Origin: Colwellia sp. 39_35_sub15_T18
GTDB taxonomy: Bacteria; Pseudomonadota; Gammaproteobacteria; Enterobacterales; Alteromonadaceae
NCBI GenBank assembly: GCA_002162675.1
Contig: MAAE01000035.1
Coordinates: forward strand, 1-44,990
DNA length: 44,990 bases
Direction of reading: 5' to 3'
The notes under the pieces were generated by a model. That model ran no database searches and was not told the origin of the DNA. It worked only from the letters and a program-made list of their open reading frames with translations. Positions within the stretch are counted from its first letter, which is position 1. Each line of letters begins with the position of its first letter. Below are positions 10,628 to 17,836 of the stretch, piece after piece. The position numbers were made by a program, and so were the translations under genes.

Positions 10628-10924
10628 TTATGGCCCAACGATCTCTGAATCATAATAGACGGAGTCAGGTGGTCCAGCTAATAAAGGTGATAATGCTATC
10701 ATTATTTTTTGAAATTCTGCTGAGTTTTTATAGAGATTAAATGATTCTAGGTTATCCCACTCCTCATATAAAAGATAAGTATTAGACTCAGATACATCTT
10801 GATATAGAGAATATGTAAGACAACCAGATAAAGTTTTGTTTTTTTGTACTTCAGTTTTTAAGTGAGTTAGTAACGCATGTTTATTTTCTTGATCTACTTT
10901 CAGCCTTATTCTAATTACAATCAT
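10628..10924 (-). CDS. antibiotic biosynthesis monooxygenase (ABM) family protein
   Basis: A 98-residue dimeric alpha/beta-barrel protein of the ABM/YgiN type. It has the alternating N-terminal strand MIVIRIRLKV, a central CLTYSLYQDVSESNTYLLYEEWDN strand pair, and the F..Y..S.EF helix. Members act as cofactor-free monooxygenases on quinol-like aromatics or in stress protection. The substrate here is unknown. It is divergent from a MarR regulator (11001) across 76 bases that hold a 9-bp inverted repeat, so it is the probable target of that regulator. An AGGAGATCAC ribosome site precedes the ATG. Confidence 0.8.
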   Translation of the reverse strand: MIVIRIRLKVDQENKHALLTHLKTEVQKNKTLSGCLTYSLYQDVSESNTYLLYEEWDNLESFNLYKNSAEFQKIMIALSPLLAGPPDSVYYDSEIVGP

Positions 10925-10943
10925 GTGATCTCCTTGGTATGTT

Positions 10944-10983
10944 ATAGTAAGGTTTTTATTATATAGTAAAGTAACCTTACTAT
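10944..10983. promoter_or_regulatory. candidate MarR operator
   Basis: ATAGTAAGG at 10944-10952 and CCTTACTAT at 10975-10983 are perfect inverted repeats in the 76-base divergent promoter region. A tighter palindrome, TAGTAA (10964-10969) and TTACTA (10977-10982) with a 7-base centre, is the size of a MarR dimer site. Binding is inferred. Confidence 0.55.
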
Positions 10984-11000
10984 TTGTTCAAGAGATAATT

Positions 11001-11459
11001 ATGAGTCAATTACCAGATAATCTAATTAATATGAGGGAAAAAAATATTGGTCGGTTGTTTCAGCGAGCCTCGCGATCTTATAGTGAACGTGCTTTGGCAT
11101 TACTGCATGAAAAAGGGTTTTCGGACATAGCTCTATTTCATACTGTTCTTATTGCAAACCTTGATGCCGATGGAGATCAAATCACGTCTATTGCTGAAAA
11201 AGCTGGCATAACCAAACAAGCCATGGGGCAGATTGTTAATGACTTAGAAAATAAAGGGTATGTAAAAAAAACTAAAAGCCTAAGAGATAAGAGAGCTTAT
11301 TTGATTGAATTTACCGAGCATGGAAAAGATGCATTACGTGCGGCTTACGAAGTGAAAATCATCATTGAGAAAGAGTATATGGCCTTGCTTGGAATAGATA
11401 ATGTAAAACACCTACGAGCGCTTCTAGAGACATTAATTCGTCCGCAGGAATTGGTTTAA
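11001..11459 (+). CDS. MarR family transcriptional regulator
   Basis: A 152-residue winged helix-turn-helix repressor. The recognition region ITSIAEKAGITKQAMGQIVNDLENKGYVKKTKSLRDKRA (about 61-99) is typical of MarR, including the DKR turn of the wing. Long N- and C-terminal helices form the dimer interface. It is one of only two plus-strand genes in the block and is divergent from the ABM gene. It probably controls both through the palindromes in between. The ligand is unknown. Confidence 0.88.
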   Translation: MSQLPDNLINMREKNIGRLFQRASRSYSERALALLHEKGFSDIALFHTVLIANLDADGDQITSIAEKAGITKQAMGQIVNDLENKGYVKKTKSLRDKRAYLIEFTEHGKDALRAAYEVKIIIEKEYMALLGIDNVKHLRALLETLIRPQELV

Positions 11460-11515
11460 ATTCCCGCATTTAGATGGGGTTGTTTAGTAGTCATTTAACC
11501 TAATAGCATATTAAT

Positions 11516-11547
11516 TTTCATTAGATTCCAAATATGTTGAATTTTGC
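11516..11547 (-). repeat. degenerate copy of the GNAT gene 5' end
   Basis: This stretch repeats, with a few substitutions, the sequence at 10569-10600, which is the leader and start codon of the GNAT gene. On the minus strand both contain GGAATCTAATGAAAATTAA or a close variant. After the start codon region the copy diverges at once. It looks like the remnant of a duplicated or replaced gene, located right after the GFA gene at 11553. Confidence 0.6.
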
Positions 11548-11552
11548 TTATG

Positions 11553-11963
11553 CTAAGGTTGTTTATCAAAGATGACACCTGCTGGGATTTGGTACCAACT
11601 TTGTTTTTCACATGCCCAAAAGTGTGCTGTTGGTTCAAATATACTGTCATCAGCGATATTCACAGGTTTGAGTTTTAGCTTTATTATTGATGAATCGTCA
11701 GGATTAAAGTGGTAAATTCGATTACCGCAATTGGGGCAGAACTTGGCGTGGCTTCTATTGCCGCTGTCGGCAGGGCGACTCCATTCCTTTAGATCACCAC
11801 TAAACTCTATATCCGTCGAGGCTACTATTGCGGTGATACTAAAAGGGCTGGTTGACAGCTTTTGACATTCAGTACAATGGCAAGCGACAACCATTTTTGC
11901 AGCAGCATTCAATTTATAAGTTACTTGCCCACACTGACATGAACCTTCGATTGGATATAGCAT
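11553..11963 (-). CDS. GFA/CENP-V family zinc-binding protein
   Basis: A 136-residue protein of the glutathione-dependent formaldehyde-activating enzyme-like fold. Zinc ligand motifs are visible: GSCQCGQVTY at 8-17, CHCTECQK at about 28-35, and FCPNCGNRIY at about 75-84. Most such proteins are of unknown function, and activity on S-hydroxymethylglutathione should not be assumed. It is the first of three GFA genes in the block (others at 12053 and 16361). They are divergent, so not recent duplicates. Confidence 0.85.
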   Translation of the reverse strand: MLYPIEGSCQCGQVTYKLNAAAKMVVACHCTECQKLSTSPFSITAIVASTDIEFSGDLKEWSRPADSGNRSHAKFCPNCGNRIYHFNPDDSSIIKLKLKPVNIADDSIFEPTAHFWACEKQSWYQIPAGVIFDKQP

Positions 11964-12052
11964 TTTATTTAATTCCTTTATTTATTATAAAAATAGTGAA
12001 GCACTAAACACAGCCAACAACTATTAGTTTATTTAAATGCTTATAACTTACC

Positions 12053-12451
12053 TTACTCGAGTGCCTGTTGTTGAGGTAAGTTATCAGTGATCTCATGCCA
12101 AGCAGCTTTGTTAGCCACATAAATATGTCGGCTTGGTTTTACGTTAGGATCGGTATCTAAGGTGCCAAGTGGAAAACCTAAAATATCAGGATAATGATCA
12201 AATTTTGTAAATAAGCTAGAACCACACTCAGCGCAAAAACCTTTATGTTCACCTGGAGATGATTGATAGAATTTAATAAATTTTTCACCCTGAATTGTTT
12301 TCCAGCTTGCTGTTTTAATTTTTGCTCTTGTTCTAAATGCTGAAGCATGTAATTTACGGCACATACTACAATGACAATTTAATACATCTTCAAATTCACC
12401 ATCAATTTCATATTGAACTTGATTACACAAGCAGCTTCCTTTGTTTATCAC
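12053..12451 (-). CDS. GFA/CENP-V family zinc-binding protein
   Basis: A 132-residue GFA-like protein. Motifs are GSCLCNQVQY near the start, CHCSMCRKLHASAFRTRA at about 27-44, and FCAECGSSLF at about 74-83. The C-terminus has the family DILGFPLGTLD segment. The start is a GTG at 12451, supported by a GGAG ribosome site 6 bases upstream. No partner gene is evident. Substrate unknown. Confidence 0.85.
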   Translation of the reverse strand: MINKGSCLCNQVQYEIDGEFEDVLNCHCSMCRKLHASAFRTRAKIKTASWKTIQGEKFIKFYQSSPGEHKGFCAECGSSLFTKFDHYPDILGFPLGTLDTDPNVKPSRHIYVANKAAWHEITDNLPQQQALE

Positions 12452-12538
12452 GATATTCTCCTATGTTATAACACCGATTCAACGGGCAAAAAAATTATTG
12501 GTAGTCTGGCTTTAAAGCCAAACTGCTTCTTTCATCAA

Positions 12539-12943
12539 CTACAACGCAACTTCCATTTTTAAATACGGTACGTCTGTTTTATAAAAACGCTCACTACATA
12601 TACGCATATCAAAACGCTTATAAAAATCTAAAGCCGACGCTCGAGCATCGCACCAAAAATATTCGACTTGGCTATTTTTTAATGACTGGATAATATATGC
12701 CAACATTTTAGAGCCAATGCCTTGGTGTTGATATTTAGTGTCGGTAGCAAATTTTCGTAAACGAGCTTTGTTTATCGTTAAATAAACAGAAGCGACACAA
12801 ACAAGCACACCATTAATAAAAGCGCCAAAATGTAAGCCTTCAACATCTCCTTCTACATAACAGTATTCACGTGGTTTACTTGGCCATAGCACGCTATGAC
12901 GTAGTGAGATGGTTTGCTCCCATGAGATAGTACGAATTTCCAT
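12539..12943 (-). CDS. GNAT family N-acetyltransferase
   Basis: A 134-residue acetyltransferase. The acetyl-CoA loop is clear: RKFATDTKYQHQGIGSKML at about 68-86, with Q-H-Q-G-I-G matching Q/RxxGxG/A. The end FYKRFDMRICSERFYK is the usual motif B. It is unrelated at the sequence level to the GNAT at 10117. It lies only 4 bases after the lysE-like gene, so the two are probably co-transcribed. Substrate unknown. Confidence 0.85.
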   Translation of the reverse strand: MEIRTISWEQTISLRHSVLWPSKPREYCYVEGDVEGLHFGAFINGVLVCVASVYLTINKARLRKFATDTKYQHQGIGSKMLAYIIQSLKNSQVEYFWCDARASALDFYKRFDMRICSERFYKTDVPYLKMEVAL

Positions 12944-12947
12944 ATTA

Positions 12948-13604
12948 TTACTGCTTCATTAGCGCTGATTTTACGATAGCAAAGCCAATAAGCCCCAATA
13001 AAACACCAGTAACTTTATCAATATAAAAGGCTACTTTGGTAAATTTGCTGCGCACTTTATTTGTTGAAAGAAGAAAAATAACCGATAAATCCCATAAAAA
13101 TACCATCACTGTCATCCAAATACCTAAAGCCAACTTGAAAGCAAAACCTACTTCAGGGGTTAATACGACAGTAAACAGGCTTAGATAAAATAACAAATTT
13201 TTAGGGTTTAATATGCCCGACATAAAGCCAGTCATAAACTCTTTTAAGAAAGCCGTTTTAACATAACTCGCATTTGTAGGGTCAGCAATATCTAAATCAT
13301 TATATGAGCTTTTACGTGCCCGTAAAGCTTGTATGGCAAGATAAATTAGAAACAGACCACCGATAATTTTTAAGCCGATCATCACCGATATGGAAGCTGC
13401 TAAAATGGAACCGACGCCAACCAAACACAGGCCAATATATACCGCGTTAGCAGAGGCTATACCTAATGCAACACCAATAGCATTTTTACCATTATTTTTG
13501 ATGGCGCTTTTTACCACTAGCACAAAGTCAGGACCCGGGCTTAGCAATGCAAGAAAGTGAGCTATTGCAACGGTTACGAAAATACCTAATAAACTTACAT
13601 CCAT
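12948..13604 (-). CDS. LysE/RhtB family amino-acid exporter
   Basis: A 218-residue inner-membrane protein with about six hydrophobic segments. The N-terminal HFLALLSPGPDFVLVVKSA is the LysE/RhtB signature (SPGPDF), and FMSGILNPKNLLFYLSLF in the middle is the second conserved motif. Family members export amino acids such as threonine, homoserine or lysine. The substrate cannot be told from the sequence. It is followed by a GNAT gene after 4 bases and preceded by a thioesterase gene after 16 bases, suggesting a three-gene unit. Confidence 0.88.
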   Translation of the reverse strand: MDVSLLGIFVTVAIAHFLALLSPGPDFVLVVKSAIKNNGKNAIGVALGIASANAVYIGLCLVGVGSILAASISVMIGLKIIGGLFLIYLAIQALRARKSSYNDLDIADPTNASYVKTAFLKEFMTGFMSGILNPKNLLFYLSLFTVVLTPEVGFAFKLALGIWMTVMVFLWDLSVIFLLSTNKVRSKFTKVAFYIDKVTGVLLGLIGFAIVKSALMKQ

Positions 13605-13620
13605 TTAAATCACCTTCTCA

Positions 13621-14025
13621 TTAATTTATTATTGTGAAAACACCGCTAGCTCTAGCAATGCGCTTTGAGTTTACAATGAAGTAACAATTAGCAAATGCCA
13701 TTTTACCACCCACCTTTTGTACATCTGTTGCAATTTCAATCCAGTCGCCGAGTTTGGCGGAACCGGCATAATCGATGGTTAGGCTTGCTGTAACCATTGG
13801 AATAGGTACATCACCTGAAAAAGCAGCATTGTAACCAAGAGCTATATCAGCGAGGCTACTGAATACACCGCCATGAACTAGGCTTCTAGCGTTACAGTGC
13901 TTTTCTTCTACTTTTAATCCTATGGTGATTTCTTTCCCTGATTTCTTATTATATATTGGTCCCAATAGGTCCAAGAATGGACTGCTTCTGAATATTGGCT
14001 CAAAACCGTCTTGAATATTGTTCAT
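13621..14025 (-). CDS. PaaI family thioesterase (hotdog fold)
   Basis: A 134-residue hotdog-fold protein. The motif LVHGGVFSSLADIALGYNA at about 49-67 is the PaaI/YdiI active-site helix (HGG followed by D). The strand MVTASLTIDYAGSAKLGDWIE follows. Such enzymes hydrolyse acyl-CoA thioesters. The substrate is unknown. It probably leads the unit with the LysE and GNAT genes downstream. The ATG at 14025 is preceded by a GGGAAATCCAGAAG stretch that gives only a weak ribosome site. Confidence 0.85.
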   Translation of the reverse strand: MNNIQDGFEPIFRSSPFLDLLGPIYNKKSGKEITIGLKVEEKHCNARSLVHGGVFSSLADIALGYNAAFSGDVPIPMVTASLTIDYAGSAKLGDWIEIATDVQKVGGKMAFANCYFIVNSKRIARASGVFTIIN

Positions 14026-14149
14026 CTTCTGGATTTCCCTATATGTAGGATCTTTGGTTAAGTTATTGATAATATTTAGTTATGTTTAGTTAAAAATAGC
14101 GATAAGAAGTAAATTTAACTGTATTTGTTCCGCTTGCACAGTTTATACG

Positions 14150-14515
14150 CTAAATCCATGCTTGTTCATCTGATGATACAGTTACTTCACTATTAATTTC
14201 GCCAGTATGTGCAGTAGATGAAGGTTCAATCATCATAAAGTGAGTATCTGGTTGTGCTTTAGGACAATGCTCAACACCTTTGGGAACGACATACATTTCA
14301 CCAGCATTTAGAATAACGTTTCCAGCTTTTAACTGTAAAGTAAGTTGCCCTTTAAAAACGATAAAAAGCTCATCTTTATGCTCATGTTTGTGCCAAACAA
14401 GCTCACCGCTGCCTTTAGCTATTTTCACTAATTGGCCATTTGATTCAGCGATAATTTTTGGAGTACACTCTTCGGTGAATAACTCAAATTTTTCACTAAT
14501 GTTAATTTTATTCAT
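14150..14515 (-). CDS. cupin domain protein
   Basis: A 121-residue single cupin. Motif 1 is seen as WHKHEHKDELFIVFKGQLTL (about 41-60), giving the H-x-H-...-E metal ligands. Motif 2 is AGEMYVVPKGVEHCP (about 71-85) with the second histidine. Function (enzyme, sensor or sugar binding) cannot be told. It lies 57 bases downstream of the HxlR regulator gene, on the same strand, and may be in its operon. Confidence 0.85.
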   Translation of the reverse strand: MNKINISEKFELFTEECTPKIIAESNGQLVKIAKGSGELVWHKHEHKDELFIVFKGQLTLQLKAGNVILNAGEMYVVPKGVEHCPKAQPDTHFMMIEPSSTAHTGEINSEVTVSSDEQAWI

Positions 14516-14572
14516 TGAAATACCCTAGGCGTATCAAAGCCATATTAAACTGTATGAAGGCATTATTCGTTT

Positions 14573-14908
14573 TTACTTAGAATAAGGAATATTTATCTCC
14601 CCCCATAAATAAAGAGCTTCTAATACAGGAGCCAATGACTTTCCGTAATCCGTAAGAGAGTAGGTAACATTGAGGACTTTGTCAGCCAAAACATCTCGCT
14701 GAACGATACCGACACTTTCCAACTCTCTGAGTTGCTCAGTTAAAACTTTTTGGCTAATTGGTGACATTATTTTTTTTAACTTGCCAAACCTAACAGGCTG
14801 CTCGATTAAAACATGTATTACCATGGGTTTCCATTTACCACTAATTAAACCCAATGTAGAAACCACCGGGCAAGCTAATGGGTTTTTAACATCTATATTT
14901 CTTTCCAT
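14573..14908 (-). CDS. HxlR family transcriptional regulator
   Basis: A 111-residue winged helix-turn-helix regulator. The N-terminal CPVVSTLGLISGKWKPMVIHVL with Cys13 and GKWK is the family signature. MSPISQKVLTEQLRELESVGIVQRD (about 48-72) is the recognition region. The cysteine near the N-terminus is used for redox or electrophile sensing in some relatives. It is divergent from the metallo-hydrolase gene at 14989 with a short repeat between them that may be its operator. Confidence 0.9.
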   Translation of the reverse strand: MERNIDVKNPLACPVVSTLGLISGKWKPMVIHVLIEQPVRFGKLKKIMSPISQKVLTEQLRELESVGIVQRDVLADKVLNVTYSLTDYGKSLAPVLEALYLWGEINIPYSK

Positions 14909-14911
14909 ACT

Positions 14912-14930
14912 AGTTACCTACAAGTACCTA
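14912..14930. promoter_or_regulatory. candidate HxlR operator, direct repeat
   Basis: AGTTACCTA (14912-14920) and AAGTACCTA (14922-14930) form an imperfect direct repeat with a 10-base period, next to the HxlR start codon. One helical turn per repeat would suit a dimeric winged-helix protein. Inferred from position only. Confidence 0.4.
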
Positions 14931-14988
14931 ATTGACGACTTCTGTTGTATCTATAAAATTATAAGAACATTGAAAAAATAAGATTTAG

Positions 14989-15738
14989 ATGATGACCAAG
15001 ACAAAATATCATGTAACTACCGTCCATAAAATAGCTATTTTTCCATTCGGGATGATCAATGCTTTTCTTTTAAAAAATTCACAAGGCTGTATTTTAATCG
15101 ATACTGGGCTACCGAATACAGAAAAAAAAGTTGAAGATGTACTGAATAAATTAAAGCTGACCTTTAGTGACATTAAATTAATTATTATTACTCATGCGCA
15201 TATAGATCATGCCGGGAATGCGGCAAAAATAAAAGCTCTATCAGGTGCGAAAGTTATTGCACACAATGGCGATCTTCCATACTACAGAGGTGAAAAGAAA
15301 ATGCATTTTTGTAGCACTGGCTGGTTTGGTCGATTATTTAGTAAAACAGGCGTAATTCAAAAGCCATACGAAAAATTTGAACCTGATATTTTACTTACCG
15401 CAAAGGAGAAATTTAATCTTAATGATTATGGTATTGATGGCGAGGTAATTTCAACATCAGGGCACACAGAAGGTTCAATTTCAGTTGTTATTGATAACGA
15501 CAAAGCCATAGTGGGTGATCTTATTTCATCCGGTATATTACTCGGTGGTATTGTCAGAACAAATAAAGCAAAACGGCCACCTTTTGAGGATAACCCACTG
15601 CAAGTTAGCCAAGAATTACAGGCTCTTGCTAACAAAGGAGTAAAAACGTTTTTTATGGGACATGGGGGGCCCTTGCCTCAAAAAGAAGTATTACAGCATA
15701 TAGGGAAACTGAAAAATATAGCGACTGATATTGATTAA
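14989..15738 (+). CDS. metallo-beta-lactamase fold hydrolase
   Basis: A 249-residue MBL-fold protein, probably binuclear zinc. Ligands are seen as HAHIDH at 69-74, His159 in SGHTEG, Asp177 in VGDLIS and His225 in GHGGP. The set fits the glyoxalase II/hydrolase branch rather than the true beta-lactamases. Substrate unknown. It is opposite in direction to most of the block and divergent from hxlR, so it is the probable regulated target. The ribosome site is weak. The stop lies next to a cassette-like inverted repeat. Confidence 0.88.
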   Translation: MMTKTKYHVTTVHKIAIFPFGMINAFLLKNSQGCILIDTGLPNTEKKVEDVLNKLKLTFSDIKLIIITHAHIDHAGNAAKIKALSGAKVIAHNGDLPYYRGEKKMHFCSTGWFGRLFSKTGVIQKPYEKFEPDILLTAKEKFNLNDYGIDGEVISTSGHTEGSISVVIDNDKAIVGDLISSGILLGGIVRTNKAKRPPFEDNPLQVSQELQALANKGVKTFFMGHGGPLPQKEVLQHIGKLKNIATDID

Positions 15739-15740
15739 CT

Positions 15741-15837
15741 ATGACCACCTTAAGCGACAAATTATTGCGGGCTAAATGTGTGAGGTAATAACAGCAACAG
15801 CCCGTTGTAATTTGTCCGTTTGAATGGCCTATTAGGC
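15741..15837 (-). repeat. attC-like imperfect inverted repeat (site F)
   Basis: Arms at 15756-15773 and 15799-15816 pair over 15 of 18 positions, with a 3-base mismatch block in the middle and a 25-base loop. Read on the minus strand, the site starts with GCCTAAT (one mismatch to RYYYAAC) and continues ATTCAAACGGACAAATTA, a layout known from integron attC sites. It lies just 3' of the MaoC gene, where an attC belongs. The right core site is poor (GTCATAG). Confidence 0.6.
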
Positions 15838-15847
15838 TTTTACCGGA

Positions 15848-16270
15848 TCACAATTGAGCTAGCAGTATTACTTTTGCCGATCCTAAAACCAACAGTTTTC
15901 CTTCATTGTCTTTAATTTCGCCTTTTAAGTTAATGACTATATCAGTTTCCGACTTTTTTTGTATTTCACTAACGCACCACACCATTGAAATAATTACGTC
16001 TGGCTTAATGGGGGCTGGAAACTTGAAGGACATTTCCAGACCAAGCATTGGGCTAATTTTAGAAAGGTGAGTGGGTATCATTGCAGAAAAAATTGCGGAT
16101 ATAGCGCTGCCACTCGCAATTATTCCAGAAAATCTCGTTTTTTTAGAAAGAGTAGAATCGTGGTGCACGAAATTCATATCACCACAGTCCATGGCAATTT
16201 TCTTTAGCTCACTCTCGGAAAATATCCTCACTTCTTCAAATGAATAACCAACTTTTATTTTTTCTTTCAT
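15848..16270 (-). CDS. MaoC-like hotdog dehydratase family protein
   Basis: A protein of about 140 residues with the MaoC/(R)-hydratase fold. Features are the FSESELKKIAMDCGDMNFVHHD segment (the D-x-N-x-x-H-x-D hydratase-like motif) and RFSGIIASGSAISAIFSAMIP. The catalytic Asp and His appear present. The open frame starts at 16303. The ATG at 16270 (MKEKIKVGY) is preferred because it has a GGAG site upstream and the usual N-terminus. Substrate unknown. It sits alone between attC-like site F and a GFA gene. Confidence 0.82.
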   Translation of the reverse strand: MKEKIKVGYSFEEVRIFSESELKKIAMDCGDMNFVHHDSTLSKKTRFSGIIASGSAISAIFSAMIPTHLSKISPMLGLEMSFKFPAPIKPDVIISMVWCVSEIQKKSETDIVINLKGEIKDNEGKLLVLGSAKVILLAQL

Positions 16271-16360
16271 AATATTACTACTCCAATAATATAGATGGCA
16301 CAATGTCCGCGTAAAGCGTGTGAGGTATTCACCTTGCCTTGATATGATTGTTATAAATCA

Positions 16361-16717
16361 TTAATTACCAGCACCATTTAACATTACAATTTCTGCATTT
16401 TCTGTGACGTCTTTACCAGCTAGGCATGCAACATTAAATGCAAACTCATCAGGGGCACTTCTACGTTGATGATGAGTATAAATACCACAATTTTTACAAA
16501 AGTAGTGTTTTGCCACCTTTGTGTTCCACTGATATAAGCTAAGATATTCTTTCCCTTCAGTTACAACCAGCTTATCAATTTTTACGCTAGCCATAATGGC
16601 ACCTTTTTTCTGGCACAATGAACAATTACACCTTCTAATTTCACCAATGCCACCATCAAGCTCTACTTCGAATTTGACGGCGCCACAATGACATGAGCCT
16701 TTTTTTACTTCAATCAT
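16361..16717 (-). CDS. GFA/CENP-V family zinc-binding protein
   Basis: The third GFA protein of the block, 118 residues. It has GSCHCGAVKFEVELDGG (about 7-23), RCNCSLCQKKGAIMASV (about 29-45), and YFCKNCGIYTHHQRR (about 72-86). It is only distantly similar to the other two. The spacer downstream (16271-16360) has a TTATAACAATC start on the minus strand that recalls attC ends, but no good stem was found. Substrate unknown. Confidence 0.85.
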   Translation of the reverse strand: MIEVKKGSCHCGAVKFEVELDGGIGEIRRCNCSLCQKKGAIMASVKIDKLVVTEGKEYLSLYQWNTKVAKHYFCKNCGIYTHHQRRSAPDEFAFNVACLAGKDVTENAEIVMLNGAGN

Positions 16718-16748
16718 AAATATCTCGCTTGTATGTTGGGTAACTCAC

Positions 16749-16994
16749 TCAGAAAACCTCTTTTTCATGAGCGTAAATTTCATCATCAATTGATTCAATT
16801 CTAGATTCAAATATTGCACGAGCGTCATGTAGCCCGCGATTATAAAAATGTGCGCCTATTTCTTTAGCAAAGAAGTCTAAAAGAAATTCAGCATCGAATT
16901 GTTCAAGCTCCTGCTCTAATTCACGGTCAAAATACGATTGAAGTTTTTGAACCATGGATTCTCGTTGTTCTCTGGAGAACTCAATTTTAGACAT
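16749..16994 (-). CDS. DUF2164 family protein
   Basis: An 81-residue acidic helical protein. The pattern IEFSREQRESMVQKLQSYFD, then FDAEFLLDFFAKEIGAHFYNRGLHDA, then RIESIDDEIYAHEK matches DUF2164, a small conserved family without known function. The ribosome site is AAGGAGTT before the ATG at 16994. It lies 31 bases upstream of the GFA gene and may be co-transcribed with it. Confidence 0.8.
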   Translation of the reverse strand: MSKIEFSREQRESMVQKLQSYFDRELEQELEQFDAEFLLDFFAKEIGAHFYNRGLHDARAIFESRIESIDDEIYAHEKEVF

Positions 16995-17039
16995 TTATAA
17001 CAAAACTCCTTGAAATGATATGATTATTTTAGCAACTCT

Positions 17040-17354
17040 TTATATTTTTCTTGCTTCCTCAATTGGTTTAAATACCAGATAGAGTAAAGGACCAATTGAT
17101 ACAAAAACCATAGTTAGTACCGCAAAAGGAAGAAAGTACATAGTTGATTTCCCTCTGTTTTTGCTATCTTGATACATCCAAACTATTGCTAAGAATGCCA
17201 TAATATATAGATCAAAGACAACTTGTGCAGTATCAGGGCTGGAAATTAATTGATAACCAAAACTTAATAACGATTGCTCTGCAATTGACATCGTATAAAG
17301 GGTATAGCCAGTAAAAATAAATAGTAATATTACTGAAGTTATTCGGAGGTTCAA
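17040..17354 (-). CDS. small membrane protein, DUF2834-like
   Basis: A 104-residue protein with three hydrophobic segments (about 5-20, 45-62 and 72-95). The pattern FDLYIMAFLAIVWMYQDSKNRG followed by a last helix with GPLLYLVFKP recalls DUF2834, but I am not certain. The start appears to be TTG at 17354: an AAAGGAG ribosome site lies 6 bases upstream, and no ATG is in range. It follows the attC-like site D directly, as a gene cassette start would. Confidence 0.6.
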   Translation of the reverse strand: MNLRITSVILLFIFTGYTLYTMSIAEQSLLSFGYQLISSPDTAQVVFDLYIMAFLAIVWMYQDSKNRGKSTMYFLPFAVLTMVFVSIGPLLYLVFKPIEEARKI

Positions 17355-17384
17355 ACCGTGCTCCTTTTGGTAAAGTGAGTGCGC

Positions 17385-17470
17385 CCATTTTAGGGGCTAA
17401 AAATTGTTGGCTAACATAGTGATTAACGAAAAAACCAACTGTTTTTTATTACTGCTTGAATGCGTATTAA
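17385..17470 (-). repeat. attC-like imperfect inverted repeat (site D)
   Basis: Arms around GTTGG (17406-17410) and CCAAC (17435-17439) extend outward through AAAAATT and TGTTTTTT with one bulged base. On the minus strand it reads TAATACGCATTCAAGCAG, then AACAGTTGG, the loop, then TTAGCCAAC, then GGGCGCACTC. This layout matches sites B and C. It lies 3' of the gene at 17500, and the next gene starts just past it with a good ribosome site. Confidence 0.55.
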
Positions 17471-17499
17471 GTGACAATATCCCAAACTGAAACAATATG

Positions 17500-17811
17500 T
17501 TAATTATGAGCTAAAGAGCAAGCCTGACATATACATGCTTTATTTTTAGCAGCAGAAGGAATTTGTTTTAATAAAGTTTCGGGAAACTGTATTGCTTGCT
17601 TACTACACCAGCAATTTTGACCAGAATCACAAGAAGACATATTGCCACAGTTATTATTTTTATGGCATAGCGGGCAAAGGTTAGGATTAATATATTCTTC
17701 TTTTTCGTTCAAAATAATTATCTCTAATAAATATAAATTGTGGTTGTTTTTACCGCATTTATGTATGAGCAACCAGATAATAGAGTTCGATATCCCCAAC
17801 GATATTGCCAA
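17500..17811 (-). CDS. cysteine-rich CWC family protein
   Basis: A small protein with CPLCHKNNNCG, then CWCSKQAIQFPETLLKQIP and CICQACS. This is the cysteine-rich CWC family arrangement of unknown function, probably metal binding. The start is uncertain. The open frame begins with TTG at 17811. The family N-terminus usually lies shortly before the first CPxC, so a TTG at 17712 is an alternative that gives about 70 residues. There is no ATG in between. It lies 25 bases after the gene at 17837. Confidence 0.65.
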   Translation of the reverse strand: MAISLGISNSIIWLLIHKCGKNNHNLYLLEIIILNEKEEYINPNLCPLCHKNNNCGNMSSCDSGQNCWCSKQAIQFPETLLKQIPSAAKNKACICQACSLAHN

Positions 17812-17836
17812 ACTGTATATTTTTGGTTTGCTGTGG

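Noticed and set aside
12452..12538. Spacer ending in GTTATAAC with an AGTTTGGCT/AGCCAGACT palindrome
   Set aside because: Suggestive of an attC end, but the arms are adjacent with almost no loop and there is no left core box. Not listed.
14026..14149. Spacer with AGTTAAA/TTTAACT arms that recalls attC
   Set aside because: Only 7 bp pair, and the outer boxes do not align. Too weak to list as a site.
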